This document shows positions 1 to 6,218 of a stretch of 6,931 nucleotides of DNA, in pieces. The translations under genes were made by a program, and so were the position numbers. The notes beneath the pieces were generated by a model that saw nothing but the letters and a program-made list of their open reading frames with translations, had not been told where the DNA came from and searched no databases. Numbering within the stretch: position 1 is the first letter of the stretch; the number at the start of each line of letters is the position of its first letter. The DNA lies in contig DDOS01000057.1 in assembly GCA_002341805.1 (NCBI GenBank), positions 9,302 through 16,232 of the forward strand, in the 5' to 3' direction. The DNA is from Aquificaceae bacterium UBA2488. Lineage in GTDB: Bacteria > Aquificota > Aquificia > Aquificales > Aquificaceae.

Positions 1-1
1 T

Positions 2-544
2 GGTGGAAGCTTTGACCCAATCCACATAGGACATATATTAGTAGCAAGGGATGTGGTAGAACTATGTAATATAGAAAAAATTTATTTTATGCCTGCTTTT
101 ATATCCCCTTTTAAACCCCCATCCATAGCCAGTCCAGAGCAAAGGCTTCATATGTTAAAACTTGCCTTAGAAGATGAGCCTTGGGCTTTTATAGAAACTA
201 TAGAATTAGAGCGAAAAGAGATATCTTACACCTATAACAGCGCTATTTTACTAGAAGCCAAATACGATTTAACCCCTACTTTTATAATAGGATACGATGC
301 ATATCTAAGCCTCGAGAAGTGGCATAAATATAAGGAGCTTCTTAACATAGCAAAATTTATAGTGGTAAATAGAAACATAAAAGAAGATTTTACAAACAAA
401 AACAATATAAGATTTTGCCCTACAAAAAATATAGAGATTTCATCTACTATGATAAGGCGTAGGCTAAAAGAAGGTAAAAGTGTTAGGTATATGATACCAG
501 ATAATGTGTTAGAATATATTAAAAAAGAGGGAATATATGCCTGA
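2..544 (+). CDS. nadD: Nicotinate-nucleotide adenylyltransferase (NadD), 5' end missing
   Basis: Transfers AMP from ATP to nicotinate mononucleotide, giving deamido-NAD+ in cytoplasmic NAD synthesis. The reading frame is open from base 2, and the first visible residues are GGSFDPIHIGH, the nucleotidyltransferase motif that binds ATP phosphates (family form GG-x-FDP-x-H-x-GH). Further family marks are G-Y-D at visible residues 97-99 followed by the conserved W-H at 107-108, and the C-terminal ISSTMIRRR block (146-154), matching the family's ISST-x-IR motif. The 180 visible residues lack only the first few amino acids, because the motif normally starts about 5-8 residues from the N-terminus. 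The GTG at 53 is an internal valine codon, not a start. The stop overlaps the next gene by 8 bp, so the two are probably cotranscribed. Identification is firm; the promoter lies outside the window. Confidence 0.95.
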   Translation, partial: GGSFDPIHIGHILVARDVVELCNIEKIYFMPAFISPFKPPSIASPEQRLHMLKLALEDEPWAFIETIELERKEISYTYNSAILLEAKYDLTPTFIIGYDAYLSLEKWHKYKELLNIAKFIVVNRNIKEDFTNKNNIRFCPTKNIEISSTMIRRRLKEGKSVRYMIPDNVLEYIKKEGIYA

Positions 545-1796
545 TAGTTATATAGAGCTTGAGCTTTTTTCTACATACATACCTTATTTTAATAGCGATG
601 ATGTTATTGATACTGTATATAGATTTTTCAAAGAAAAGCCTTTTTATAGATATATAGTGGTGCTAAAAGAGGGAAAACCCATTGGTATATTATATAAGGA
701 TAAGATATCTTTTAAAGATAAAACCCAAAACATAGAAGAGTTTATCATCCCACTTCCTAAAGTAAAAAATACCACCATAAACCCAGAAAAACTCCAAGAT
801 GCCATAGAGATACTGCGTCTTCAAGTGAACGATGTATTTTTGGTAAATGCTAAAAATCAATACATGGGGGTTATAAACTACGATACGTTGATGCATTATC
901 TTGCCAAGCTTCCTGAAGCTCCCAAGAGCAAGATTTCAAACTTAGTGGGTAAAGAAAATACCTGTTTTGTATTAGGTTTTAAAGATTTTAAAAATATAAA
1001 AGAAGAGCTTGGTTATAAGGTGGATTCTTTATTTAAATATGTAAACGATTTGCTAAAAAACATGTCAAAAGAGTGCTGTGTTCATATAGAAAAAATGGAA
1101 AATGAGATTTGGAGTGTCCATAAATCAAAGCTTACCAGCGATATAGTTTTATCGTTTTTTGAAGAGTTTTATAAAGAGTATGAACTTCTTTTTAAAGAGC
1201 ATAAAGACATAATTCTTTATGGGATAGCGGTGGATCTTTCAAATATTAAAAGCTTTAAAACACTGAAAGAGCGGCTTGATATACTTAAAGTCTATATAAA
1301 AGATATAAAAAATACCGTTGTGATATTTGATGGATTGCCACCTCTTTTAAAAACTTACGTATCAAAGAAAAACAGCGAACTTGTACAAAAGATAAGGCAA
1401 AAAATAGTAAAATCTATGGAGGATATGGTGTCGCATATATCCAAATACGATAAGAGCTTATGGGAATTTGTGGCTTACGACATGTTTAAGAGATATCCAT
1501 TTTATGATTTATTTTATATAATGAATGAAAATGGCATACAAATATCAAACAATATAATAAATCTGAAATCCAATAAAGATATAGCTTCTGGCAGAAAAGG
1601 CGCCGATAGATCCAATGAACTATATTTTAAAAACTCTTCAAAGGTTCCCTATATAACAGATGTATATCTATCAAAAGCCACCGATGATTTTTGTATTACG
1701 GTTTCCATGAGCTTTGAATATGATGATAAATCTTATGTTATGGCTGGAGATATATCTTATCAAGAACTTGGCAAAATAAACAATATAGACATATGA
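537..1796 (+). CDS. CBS-pair / degenerate GGDEF-like / PDC (Cache) domain protein
   Basis: No named family is recognised with certainty, but domain signatures are readable in the 419 residues. Residues 20-57 and 83-124 look like two CBS motifs, each with helix, strand and a G-x-I/V turn (KPIGIL; YMGVIN), a pair that usually binds adenine nucleotides. Residues 142-266 follow the layout of a GGDEF domain: an FKNI block at 151-154, an MENEI at 187-191 where GGDEF should stand, and ILYGIAVD at 226-233 like the usual SIG strand. The metal-binding acidic residues are not kept, so cyclase activity is unlikely. Residues 305-408 resemble a PDC/Cache sensor (PFYDLFYIMNENG; PYITDVYLSKATDDFCITVS). No signal peptide or membrane helix is visible, so it should be cytoplasmic. 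The start has a good Shine-Dalgarno (AGAGGG, 526-531, 5-nt spacer). It resembles EAL-CBS-GGDEF proteins that have lost EAL. Function is unknown; a signalling scaffold or nucleotide sensor is inferred. Confidence 0.75.
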   Translation: MPDSYIELELFSTYIPYFNSDDVIDTVYRFFKEKPFYRYIVVLKEGKPIGILYKDKISFKDKTQNIEEFIIPLPKVKNTTINPEKLQDAIEILRLQVNDVFLVNAKNQYMGVINYDTLMHYLAKLPEAPKSKISNLVGKENTCFVLGFKDFKNIKEELGYKVDSLFKYVNDLLKNMSKECCVHIEKMENEIWSVHKSKLTSDIVLSFFEEFYKEYELLFKEHKDIILYGIAVDLSNIKSFKTLKERLDILKVYIKDIKNTVVIFDGLPPLLKTYVSKKNSELVQKIRQKIVKSMEDMVSHISKYDKSLWEFVAYDMFKRYPFYDLFYIMNENGIQISNNIINLKSNKDIASGRKGADRSNELYFKNSSKVPYITDVYLSKATDDFCITVSMSFEYDDKSYVMAGDISYQELGKINNIDI

Positions 1797-1816
1797 TTTT
1801 AGGTTAAAATGTATAT

Positions 1817-1823
1817 AAGGAGG
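1817..1823 (+). promoter_or_regulatory. Ribosome binding site that fixes the SurA-like gene start
   Basis: AAGGAGG is a full Shine-Dalgarno match. It lies 5 nt before the ATG at 1829 but only 2 nt before an in-frame TTG at 1826, which is too close for initiation. The ATG is therefore the chosen start. Confidence 0.85.
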
Positions 1824-1828
1824 ATTTG

Positions 1829-2719
1829 ATGAAACGAGTTTATATAGCATTTCTAATAGTATTATTCTTGAATGTTTTAGGCTTTTCTGATAATAAAAGC
1901 CAAAATACAAATTTTAATGAGCTTCTTCAAAAAACACCTGGTGAGCTGGTGGATAGGGTTGTGGCTTCTGTAAATGGAGAACCTATTTTAGAAAGCGATC
2001 TGAAAATTGCCATGGTTTATTTTGGTACCAAGGATGCCAAACTTGCTTTAAAAAGACTTATAGATATATATCTTATATATCAATATCTATCTTCAAATCA
2101 TATGGCAACCCCTGAGGCTTTTTTAGACCAAACCATAAAAGATATGGCGGTTCAAAATCATATGAGTATAGAACAGCTTTACGAACAGCTTAAAAAACAA
2201 GGCATATCTCCAGAACAGTTTAGATCTTTTTTAAGCAAAGAGATACTTGCTACTGCTGGTTTTGGAGAGTATTTGAGAAAATCTGTTAAAGTCACTCCTG
2301 CTGATATTGAGCTTTTAAAATTAAAATATGGAAAGCCAAAGATAGAGCGACAAATTGAGCTTTTAATAGTGCCAATGTCTAATAAGGATAAGCTAAATAA
2401 AATCCTAAATGAAACTGCGAGTCTTAAGAAGATAGCCAACGATTTAGACCTCAACCTACAAACATTGGAAGTTCAAAAAGGAGACCTAAAAAAGAGCTTA
2501 GATGAGCAAGTGTGGAAAGCATCCAAGGGTGACGTGGTGTTTGCTCAAGGCAAAAATAATATATATGTGGCTAAGGTTTTAAATGTAAAACTCGCATATG
2601 GCAATGTAGATTTGGATAAGTTAAAGAAAAAACTGCTTGAAAAGAAGATGAAGAAAAAATATGACGAAGTCCTATCAAAACTCAAGAAAGAGTCTTATAT
2701 TCGTATATTTATACAATGA
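1829..2719 (+). CDS. Periplasmic SurA-like chaperone with a reduced parvulin domain
   Basis: Probable periplasmic chaperone for outer-membrane proteins. Residues 1-20 form a signal peptide (basic MKR, hydrophobic core 5-18, likely cleavage after GFS); there is no lipobox cysteine. Residues 41-157 match the SurA N-terminal domain: VDRVVASVNGEPILESDL is the classic opening, followed by amphipathic helices. Residues 173-253 look like a shortened parvulin (PpiC) fold: IELLIVP replaces the first strand, KGDL at 217-220 matches the family's GGDLG turn, and the last strand is IYVAKVL. It has about 80 residues rather than about 90-100, and conserved active-site positions are not evident, so isomerase activity is doubtful. 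A lysine-rich helix (261-288) may pack on the N domain as in SurA. At 296 residues it is much shorter than two-parvulin SurA (about 430). Thirty-two bp separate it from the previous gene, and its stop overlaps the next start. Assignment to the SurA/PpiC superfamily is confident; the exact ortholog is not. Confidence 0.85.
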   Translation: MKRVYIAFLIVLFLNVLGFSDNKSQNTNFNELLQKTPGELVDRVVASVNGEPILESDLKIAMVYFGTKDAKLALKRLIDIYLIYQYLSSNHMATPEAFLDQTIKDMAVQNHMSIEQLYEQLKKQGISPEQFRSFLSKEILATAGFGEYLRKSVKVTPADIELLKLKYGKPKIERQIELLIVPMSNKDKLNKILNETASLKKIANDLDLNLQTLEVQKGDLKKSLDEQVWKASKGDVVFAQGKNNIYVAKVLNVKLAYGNVDLDKLKKKLLEKKMKKKYDEVLSKLKKESYIRIFIQ

Positions 2720-3303
2720 GCTATTACAACGATGCTCTCTTAGATGATACTTATATAGTTTTAGATGTAGAGACCACTGGGTTAAACCCAGATAACGATG
2801 ATGTCATAGAAATATGTGCTTTCTTGATAGAAAAAGAACGCATCACCAAAGAACTTCATACCCTTGTTAACCCAGGATATTTTATATCCAAAAGGATTAC
2901 AGAAATAACAGGCATCACAAACGCTATGTTAGTGGGCAGACCCAAAATAGACGAAGTTATATACGATTTTGAAAGATTTGTAAAGGAATATATAATAGTA
3001 GGTCATAACATAAACTTTGATCTATCGTTTTTAAAAAAAGCTTACAATTTTTATCTAAACAAAAAATTTAACCCACCAAAACTATGCACCTTAGAGTTAT
3101 CAAGAAAACTCATCCCACATTTAAAATCTTATAAGCTGTCCTCGGTGGCTGATTATTTTAACATACCTTATGATAGACTTCACAGAGCTAAGGATGATGT
3201 TATGTTAAGTTATAAAATATTTTTAAAGCTTATGGAGATAGCTAGAAGACAATACGATAAAGACCCCTCTTATACACTCCTAAAACAGCTTGTTAACTCT
3301 TGA
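2716..3303 (+). CDS. DnaQ-family 3'-5' exonuclease (DEDDh)
   Basis: A 195-residue stand-alone exonuclease of the DNA polymerase III epsilon type, removing nucleotides from 3' ends in proofreading, repair or RNA trimming. All three exo motifs are intact. Exo I is IVLDVETTGL, with metal-binding D17 and E19. Exo II is VGHNINFD, with D102. Exo III is HRAKDD, with H156 and D161, which makes it the DEDDh subtype. The protein ends shortly after the catalytic domain; it lacks helicase, polymerase or UvrC-like extensions and no clear clamp-binding tail is visible. The start ATG overlaps the upstream stop as ATGA, and no Shine-Dalgarno stands at a normal distance, so translation probably depends on re-initiation after the SurA-like gene. 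It could be the replicative proofreading subunit (dnaQ) or an accessory paralog; the sequence alone does not separate them, so no symbol is given. Confidence 0.92.
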   Translation: MSYYNDALLDDTYIVLDVETTGLNPDNDDVIEICAFLIEKERITKELHTLVNPGYFISKRITEITGITNAMLVGRPKIDEVIYDFERFVKEYIIVGHNINFDLSFLKKAYNFYLNKKFNPPKLCTLELSRKLIPHLKSYKLSSVADYFNIPYDRLHRAKDDVMLSYKIFLKLMEIARRQYDKDPSYTLLKQLVNS

Positions 3304-3330
3304 TATATCTTTATTAAATCAAAATATATT

Positions 3331-3361
3331 AAACTAAATTATCGTTAGTTTTTAGTCTAAC
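3331..3361 (+). repeat. Inverted-repeat cluster with CTAA/TTAG cores
   Basis: AAACTAA (3331-3337) and TTAGTTT (3345-3351) are perfect inverted repeats with a 7-nt loop. GTTAG (3344-3348) also pairs with CTAAC (3357-3361), and TTAGTCTAA (3352-3360) is itself a 9-nt near palindrome. It lies 28 bp after the exonuclease stop and about 40 bp before the receptor's -35 box. It may be a protein-binding site. The A/T-only stem followed by TTTTTA could also act as a weak terminator for the upstream operon. No known operator consensus was matched with confidence. Confidence 0.45.
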
Positions 3362-3401
3362 TTTACTTACAATGATATCACTATTTTAACTTTAATTTCA
3401 C

Positions 3402-3430
3402 TTGACATATAGATAAATTTATTATAAAAT
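3402..3430 (+). promoter_or_regulatory. Sigma-70-type promoter of the TonB-dependent receptor gene
   Basis: A perfect -35 TTGACA (3402-3407) and a -10 TAAAAT (3425-3430, 5 of 6 to consensus) are separated by an ideal 17 nt. Transcription would begin near 3436-3438, leaving a leader of only about 16-18 nt that is almost entirely the strong Shine-Dalgarno AAAGGAGG (3438-3445), 8 nt before the ATG at 3454. Such a strong promoter suggests high expression unless a repressor blocks it. The 150-bp gap 3304-3453 holds no plausible gene. Confidence 0.75.
3413..3422 (+). promoter_or_regulatory. Palindrome in the promoter spacer, possible operator
   Basis: ATAAATTTAT is a perfect 10-bp palindrome between the -35 and -10 boxes of the receptor promoter, a placement typical of repressor sites. 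In a sequence this AT-rich such palindromes also arise by chance, so this is suggestive only. Confidence 0.3.
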
Positions 3431-3453
3431 AGAGTGAAAAGGAGGATAGGAAT

Positions 3454-5493
3454 ATGAAAAAGACACTTCTTTTACTTGCGGTGTTCAGCGGGGCTTACGC
3501 TCAGGATCTATCCAATGTATTTTTGTTAAAACCGCTTACTATATTCGGTCATCCAAAGGATTTTGAGGCTTTTAAAAGCCAAAAAACGTTAACACGTGAA
3601 AATAGTGTTGATTTAGCACAATCGCTTAACAATCAGCTTGGTATTTTTAACTATTCTAAAGGTGTTATCGCCAACGATATTGTATTAAATGGTCTAAATA
3701 GAGACAACATAAATGTACTCATTGACGGAGCTCGTATATATGGAGCCTGTCCTGCCAGAATGGGCGTACCTGCTTTTCACATACCTTTAAATTTTATCCA
3801 AGGGGTTAAAATTGTATATGGTCCTTACGATGTTACCCATCAAGGGTCTATGGGCGGACTTGTGGATATAAAAACCATATACCCAAAACTTGGAACTCAT
3901 GGCAATGTTTCTTTTAACGCAAATTCTTATGGATTTTTAAATCCAAACGCTGAGTTCTCCTTTAACAACGGAAAATTCTATTTTGTGGGTGGATACTCTT
4001 TTAAAACCGCAGAGCCTTACAAAGATGCCAACGGTACCAAGATAACAAACTATATAAAAAATGAATACAAATCAACCCCCACCCATGATTTTAACATAAA
4101 TTCATATTTTGCAAAGTTTGGTTTTACACCAAATACCAATACAGACATAGGTATATCTTATATAAAACAAAGTGCTAACAATGTCTTATATCCATTTTTA
4201 AGTATGGATGCCATATACGATAGGACAAATATCGTTAACTTTCACATAGATAAAGAAAATATCTCAAAAGACATCAAGAATATAGAGTTTAGAGCTTATT
4301 ACTCAGATGTTAGACACCTTATGACAAATCAATATAGAGTAGCTTCTATGTATATGGCTACTTTTGCAAGGTCAGCTTCTTATGGATCTTCTATGTCCTC
4401 TAAGATATTTGACACCACCTTTGGGATAGATTTTTATAGAAGAGATTGGTATGCCACAAACCAAACTTTTTCTCGTATGACACCTCCTTATATCATCCCA
4501 GATGTATTTATCACCAACATAGGAGCTTATACCAAGAGAGATTTTAATCTTACTAAAAGCCTAAAGCTAAAATTTGGATTAAGAGTAGACAATACAAAAT
4601 CTACTCCAGACAACTCTTTGATAGCAAGAGATTTTATGGCGTATAAAAATGCCTATCAAACATTTTATGGTATATCTCCTTCTGATAAAACGGATACATA
4701 TCTAAGTGGATATTTAAAATTTGAAAAAGCCTTAAACCAAAACAATACAGCTTTTATAGGTTTTGGTCATGTGGTAAGGGTACCAGACCCAGAAGAACGG
4801 TACATATATTTATACAACATGGGCTCTAATGGTAATCCAAGCTCCTTATGGATAGGAAACCCAGATCTAAAACCTGCTCAAAACAACGAGTTTGATATAG
4901 GCCTTAATTCAAGTTACAATAAGTTTAATTTTAGCCTCGACGCTTTTTATAGATATATAACAGACTATATCACCATAACACAATTTCCCACCACCATCAT
5001 GGGTAAACCTTACACTGTAAACGAATATTGGAACACAACAGTTTTTATGAACGGCATAAACATAGGAGCCAAATACTTTATCACAAAGAATATAAGTATA
5101 AATTCAAAAACCTCTTATACAAGAGGCTATCAAATAACAAACGTTTCCAAGCATATCACAAGCCCAAATCTACCAGACATACCACCTTTGAGAGAGATTT
5201 TATCTTTAAGATATGATAATAAAAGATATTTTGGAGAGATTCAAACCATCTTAGCTCCTACCCAAAATAATGTAAATACTGATCTTAAAGAGCAAAAAGT
5301 CCCAGGATATGGCTTGGTGAATGTAAGCGTTGGGTTTAACTATAAAGGTTTTAGCGTAAGTGCAGGTGTAGATAATCTTTTAAATCAAGAGTATTATAGC
5401 TATAACGATTATTATTCAAATCCTTTTAATCAAGGTGTCAAACTGCCAGAGCCAGGGCGTACATTCTACGCCAATGTTTCTTATAGCTTTTGA
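3454..5493 (+). CDS. TonB-dependent outer-membrane receptor, OprC/NosA-like (probable copper receptor)
   Basis: A 679-residue outer-membrane gated transporter, powered by TonB. A signal peptide (1-16, MKKTLLLLAVFSGAYA, cleavage before QDL) is followed by a possible TonB box near LTIFG (28-32), a plug domain (about 40-140; NINVLIDGARIYG, GSMGGLVDIKT) and a beta-barrel ending in aromatic YSF, as Bam substrates do. Other family blocks are VPDPEERYIYLY (443-454) and GNPDLKP (468-474). The plug carries C99-P-A-R-M103 and the barrel H288-L-M290. A CxxxM plus HxM pair is the Cu site described for Pseudomonas OprC, and the distance between motifs (189 residues here) is close to what I recall for OprC (about 180). 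M299, M301, M314 and M342 follow and could form a methionine track. The gene has its own promoter and terminator and stands alone; TonB/ExbBD are not in the window. Receptor identity is certain; copper as substrate is a motif-based inference. Confidence 0.93.
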   Translation: MKKTLLLLAVFSGAYAQDLSNVFLLKPLTIFGHPKDFEAFKSQKTLTRENSVDLAQSLNNQLGIFNYSKGVIANDIVLNGLNRDNINVLIDGARIYGACPARMGVPAFHIPLNFIQGVKIVYGPYDVTHQGSMGGLVDIKTIYPKLGTHGNVSFNANSYGFLNPNAEFSFNNGKFYFVGGYSFKTAEPYKDANGTKITNYIKNEYKSTPTHDFNINSYFAKFGFTPNTNTDIGISYIKQSANNVLYPFLSMDAIYDRTNIVNFHIDKENISKDIKNIEFRAYYSDVRHLMTNQYRVASMYMATFARSASYGSSMSSKIFDTTFGIDFYRRDWYATNQTFSRMTPPYIIPDVFITNIGAYTKRDFNLTKSLKLKFGLRVDNTKSTPDNSLIARDFMAYKNAYQTFYGISPSDKTDTYLSGYLKFEKALNQNNTAFIGFGHVVRVPDPEERYIYLYNMGSNGNPSSLWIGNPDLKPAQNNEFDIGLNSSYNKFNFSLDAFYRYITDYITITQFPTTIMGKPYTVNEYWNTTVFMNGINIGAKYFITKNISINSKTSYTRGYQITNVSKHITSPNLPDIPPLREILSLRYDNKRYFGEIQTILAPTQNNVNTDLKEQKVPGYGLVNVSVGFNYKGFSVSAGVDNLLNQEYYSYNDYYSNPFNQGVKLPEPGRTFYANVSYSF

Positions 5494-5520
5494 TGAGGCT
5501 TTTGTCCACTATCCTTCTTT

Positions 5521-5549
5521 AGGAGGCATATTAGCCTCCTTTTTGTTTT
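5521..5549 (+). terminator. Rho-independent terminator after the receptor gene
   Basis: AGGAGGC (5521-5527) pairs perfectly with GCCTCCT (5534-5540) around the 6-nt loop ATATTA, followed by TTTTGTTTT. It starts 28 bp after the receptor stop and works only in the + direction, since no T-tract is present for the other strand. It separates the receptor unit from the arsR operon. Confidence 0.92.
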
Positions 5550-5560
5550 CAAAATTAATT

Positions 5561-5594
5561 ATGAAAATATAAAAAAATTAGTTTATAATATAAT
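5561..5594 (+). promoter_or_regulatory. Promoter of the arsR-trxA-trxB operon with two overlapping -10 boxes
   Basis: Two perfect TATAAT hexamers overlap by one base (5584-5589 and 5589-5594). ATGAAA (5561-5566, 4 of 6 to TTGACA) stands exactly 17 nt before the first. Transcription from the first box would start near 5595-5597, only 2-4 nt before the arsR ATG at 5599, so the message would be leaderless or nearly so. No Shine-Dalgarno precedes that ATG. Confidence 0.7.
5583..5593 (+). promoter_or_regulatory. Palindrome over the -10 region, candidate ArsR operator
   Basis: TTATA-A-TATAA is a perfect inverted repeat with a one-base centre that covers the -10 box. A dimeric ArsR-family repressor bound here would block its own promoter, the usual arrangement for this family. 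It is short for such operators and partly a by-product of the doubled TATAAT, so it is tentative. Confidence 0.4.
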
Positions 5595-5598
5595 CGTT

Positions 5599-5892
5599 AT
5601 GGAAATGGATGTAAAAAAAGAAGAAGCTTTAGTAGATATAGCTGAGTTTTTAAAAGCATTAGGACATCCAGTAAGACTTAAAATTATTGAGCTTTTAATA
5701 GAACATAAACAATGTGTTAAAAATTTGGGGGATATTATAGGTATCCCACAACCAAATATATCTCAACATCTTTCTATATTAAGATCAAAAGGTATATTAG
5801 GATGGAGGCGTGAAGGTTCTATAATATGTTATTATATAAAGGATAAAAGAGCAGTTGAGGTTTATAATTTATTGACTAAGGAGGTATTTTGA
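5599..5892 (+). CDS. ArsR-family winged-helix transcriptional repressor
   Basis: A 97-residue DNA-binding regulator. The family signature is strong: an ALGHPVRLKIIELL helix pair (20-33), a helix-turn-helix around 38-65 (IPQPNISQHLSILRSKGI), then the beta-hairpin wing GWRREGSIICYYI (68-80). Members act as dimers that leave DNA when they bind a metal or are oxidised or persulfidated. The classic ELCVC metal box is not intact: the matching stretch is KQCVKNL, keeping only C39. The only other cysteine is C77, in the wing. This argues against a textbook As/Sb sensor and allows a thiol-redox or sulfur role. The ATG at 5599 lacks a Shine-Dalgarno and sits right at the predicted transcript start; an in-frame ATG at 5605 is the alternative. 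The stop overlaps the trxA start by one base (TGATG), so it is probably autoregulatory and controls the thioredoxin genes. The effector is unknown. Confidence 0.9.
   Translation: MEMDVKKEEALVDIAEFLKALGHPVRLKIIELLIEHKQCVKNLGDIIGIPQPNISQHLSILRSKGILGWRREGSIICYYIKDKRAVEVYNLLTKEVF
5878..5884 (+). promoter_or_regulatory. Ribosome binding site that fixes the trxA start
   Basis: AAGGAGG lies inside the last codons of arsR, 7 nt before the ATG at 5892. An in-frame TTG at 5889 is only 4 nt away, so the ATG is preferred. The strong site suggests trxA is translated more heavily than the weakly initiated arsR on the same message. Confidence 0.85.
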
Positions 5893-6218
5893 TGGCAGGA
5901 AATGTTGTTGAACTTACAGATGCAAACTGGGAACAAGAAGTTGTAAATTCACTAGTGCCAGTGGTGGTGGATTTCTGGGCTCCATGGTGCGGTCCATGTA
6001 GAATAATAGCTCCTATAGTGGAAAAGCTCGCTTCAGAATTTAATGGAAAAGCTAAAATCGGTAAGCTTAACACCGATGAAAACCCTGGCATATCCATGAA
6101 ATATGGTATAAGGGCTATACCCACCATCATGATGTTTAAAAATGGTGAAGTGGTAGATACCCGAGTGGGAGTTCAGCCAGAAGATAGTCTAAGAAGAATG
6201 ATAGCAAACAACGTATGA
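5892..6218 (+). CDS. trxA: Thioredoxin
   Basis: A 108-residue cytoplasmic disulfide reductase that passes electrons from thioredoxin reductase to protein disulfides such as those of peroxiredoxins, ribonucleotide reductase and sulfur-metabolism enzymes. The active site WCGPC is intact (C33, C36), preceded by VDFWAPW with the buried D27. The cis-proline loop AIPT (P77) and the following FKNGE turn are canonical, as is the VG at 92-93. Length equals that of classical bacterial thioredoxin, with no signal peptide or extra domain. The start ATG shares one base with the arsR stop, and the stop overlaps the trxB start as ATGA. Its place between a repressor and its own reductase makes this a dedicated, coregulated thioredoxin system. 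Confidence 0.98.
   Translation: MAGNVVELTDANWEQEVVNSLVPVVVDFWAPWCGPCRIIAPIVEKLASEFNGKAKIGKLNTDENPGISMKYGIRAIPTIMMFKNGEVVDTRVGVQPEDSLRRMIANNV

Noticed and set aside
690..896. 68-codon open frame on the minus strand
   Set aside because: Lies fully inside the CBS/GGDEF-like gene, has no ribosome binding site or recognisable protein features, and reflects the antisense of AT-rich codons.
1768..1810. Possible promoter TTGGCA ... TAAAAT before the SurA-like gene
   Set aside because: The two boxes are 31 nt apart, far from the 16-18 nt needed; readthrough from the upstream gene is simpler.
1826..1828. TTG as the start of the SurA-like gene
   Set aside because: Only 2 nt from the Shine-Dalgarno; the ATG at 1829 has the better spacing.
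1671..1910. 79-codon open frame on the minus strand
   Set aside because: Spans the end of one gene and the signal peptide region of the next on the opposite strand, with no protein family signal.
2179..2454. 91-codon open frame on the minus strand
   Set aside because: Antisense to the well-supported SurA-like gene, with no motif or initiation signal.
3366..3390. Fur box near TGATATCA
   Set aside because: Only about half of the positions match the 15-mer Fur core and the dyad does not extend past 8 bp.
5028..5216. 62-codon + strand frame within the receptor gene
   Set aside because: Out-of-frame shadow of the barrel region; composition is His/Lys/Tyr-rich without any domain sense.
5521..5526. 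AGGAGG as a ribosome binding site
   Set aside because: It is the left arm of the terminator stem and no start codon with an open frame follows at the right distance.
5889..5891. TTG as the start of trxA
   Set aside because: The ATG at 5892 sits 7 nt from AAGGAGG and gives the standard thioredoxin length.
5876..6130. 84-codon minus-strand frame opposite trxA
   Set aside because: Antisense of the highly conserved thioredoxin coding sequence.
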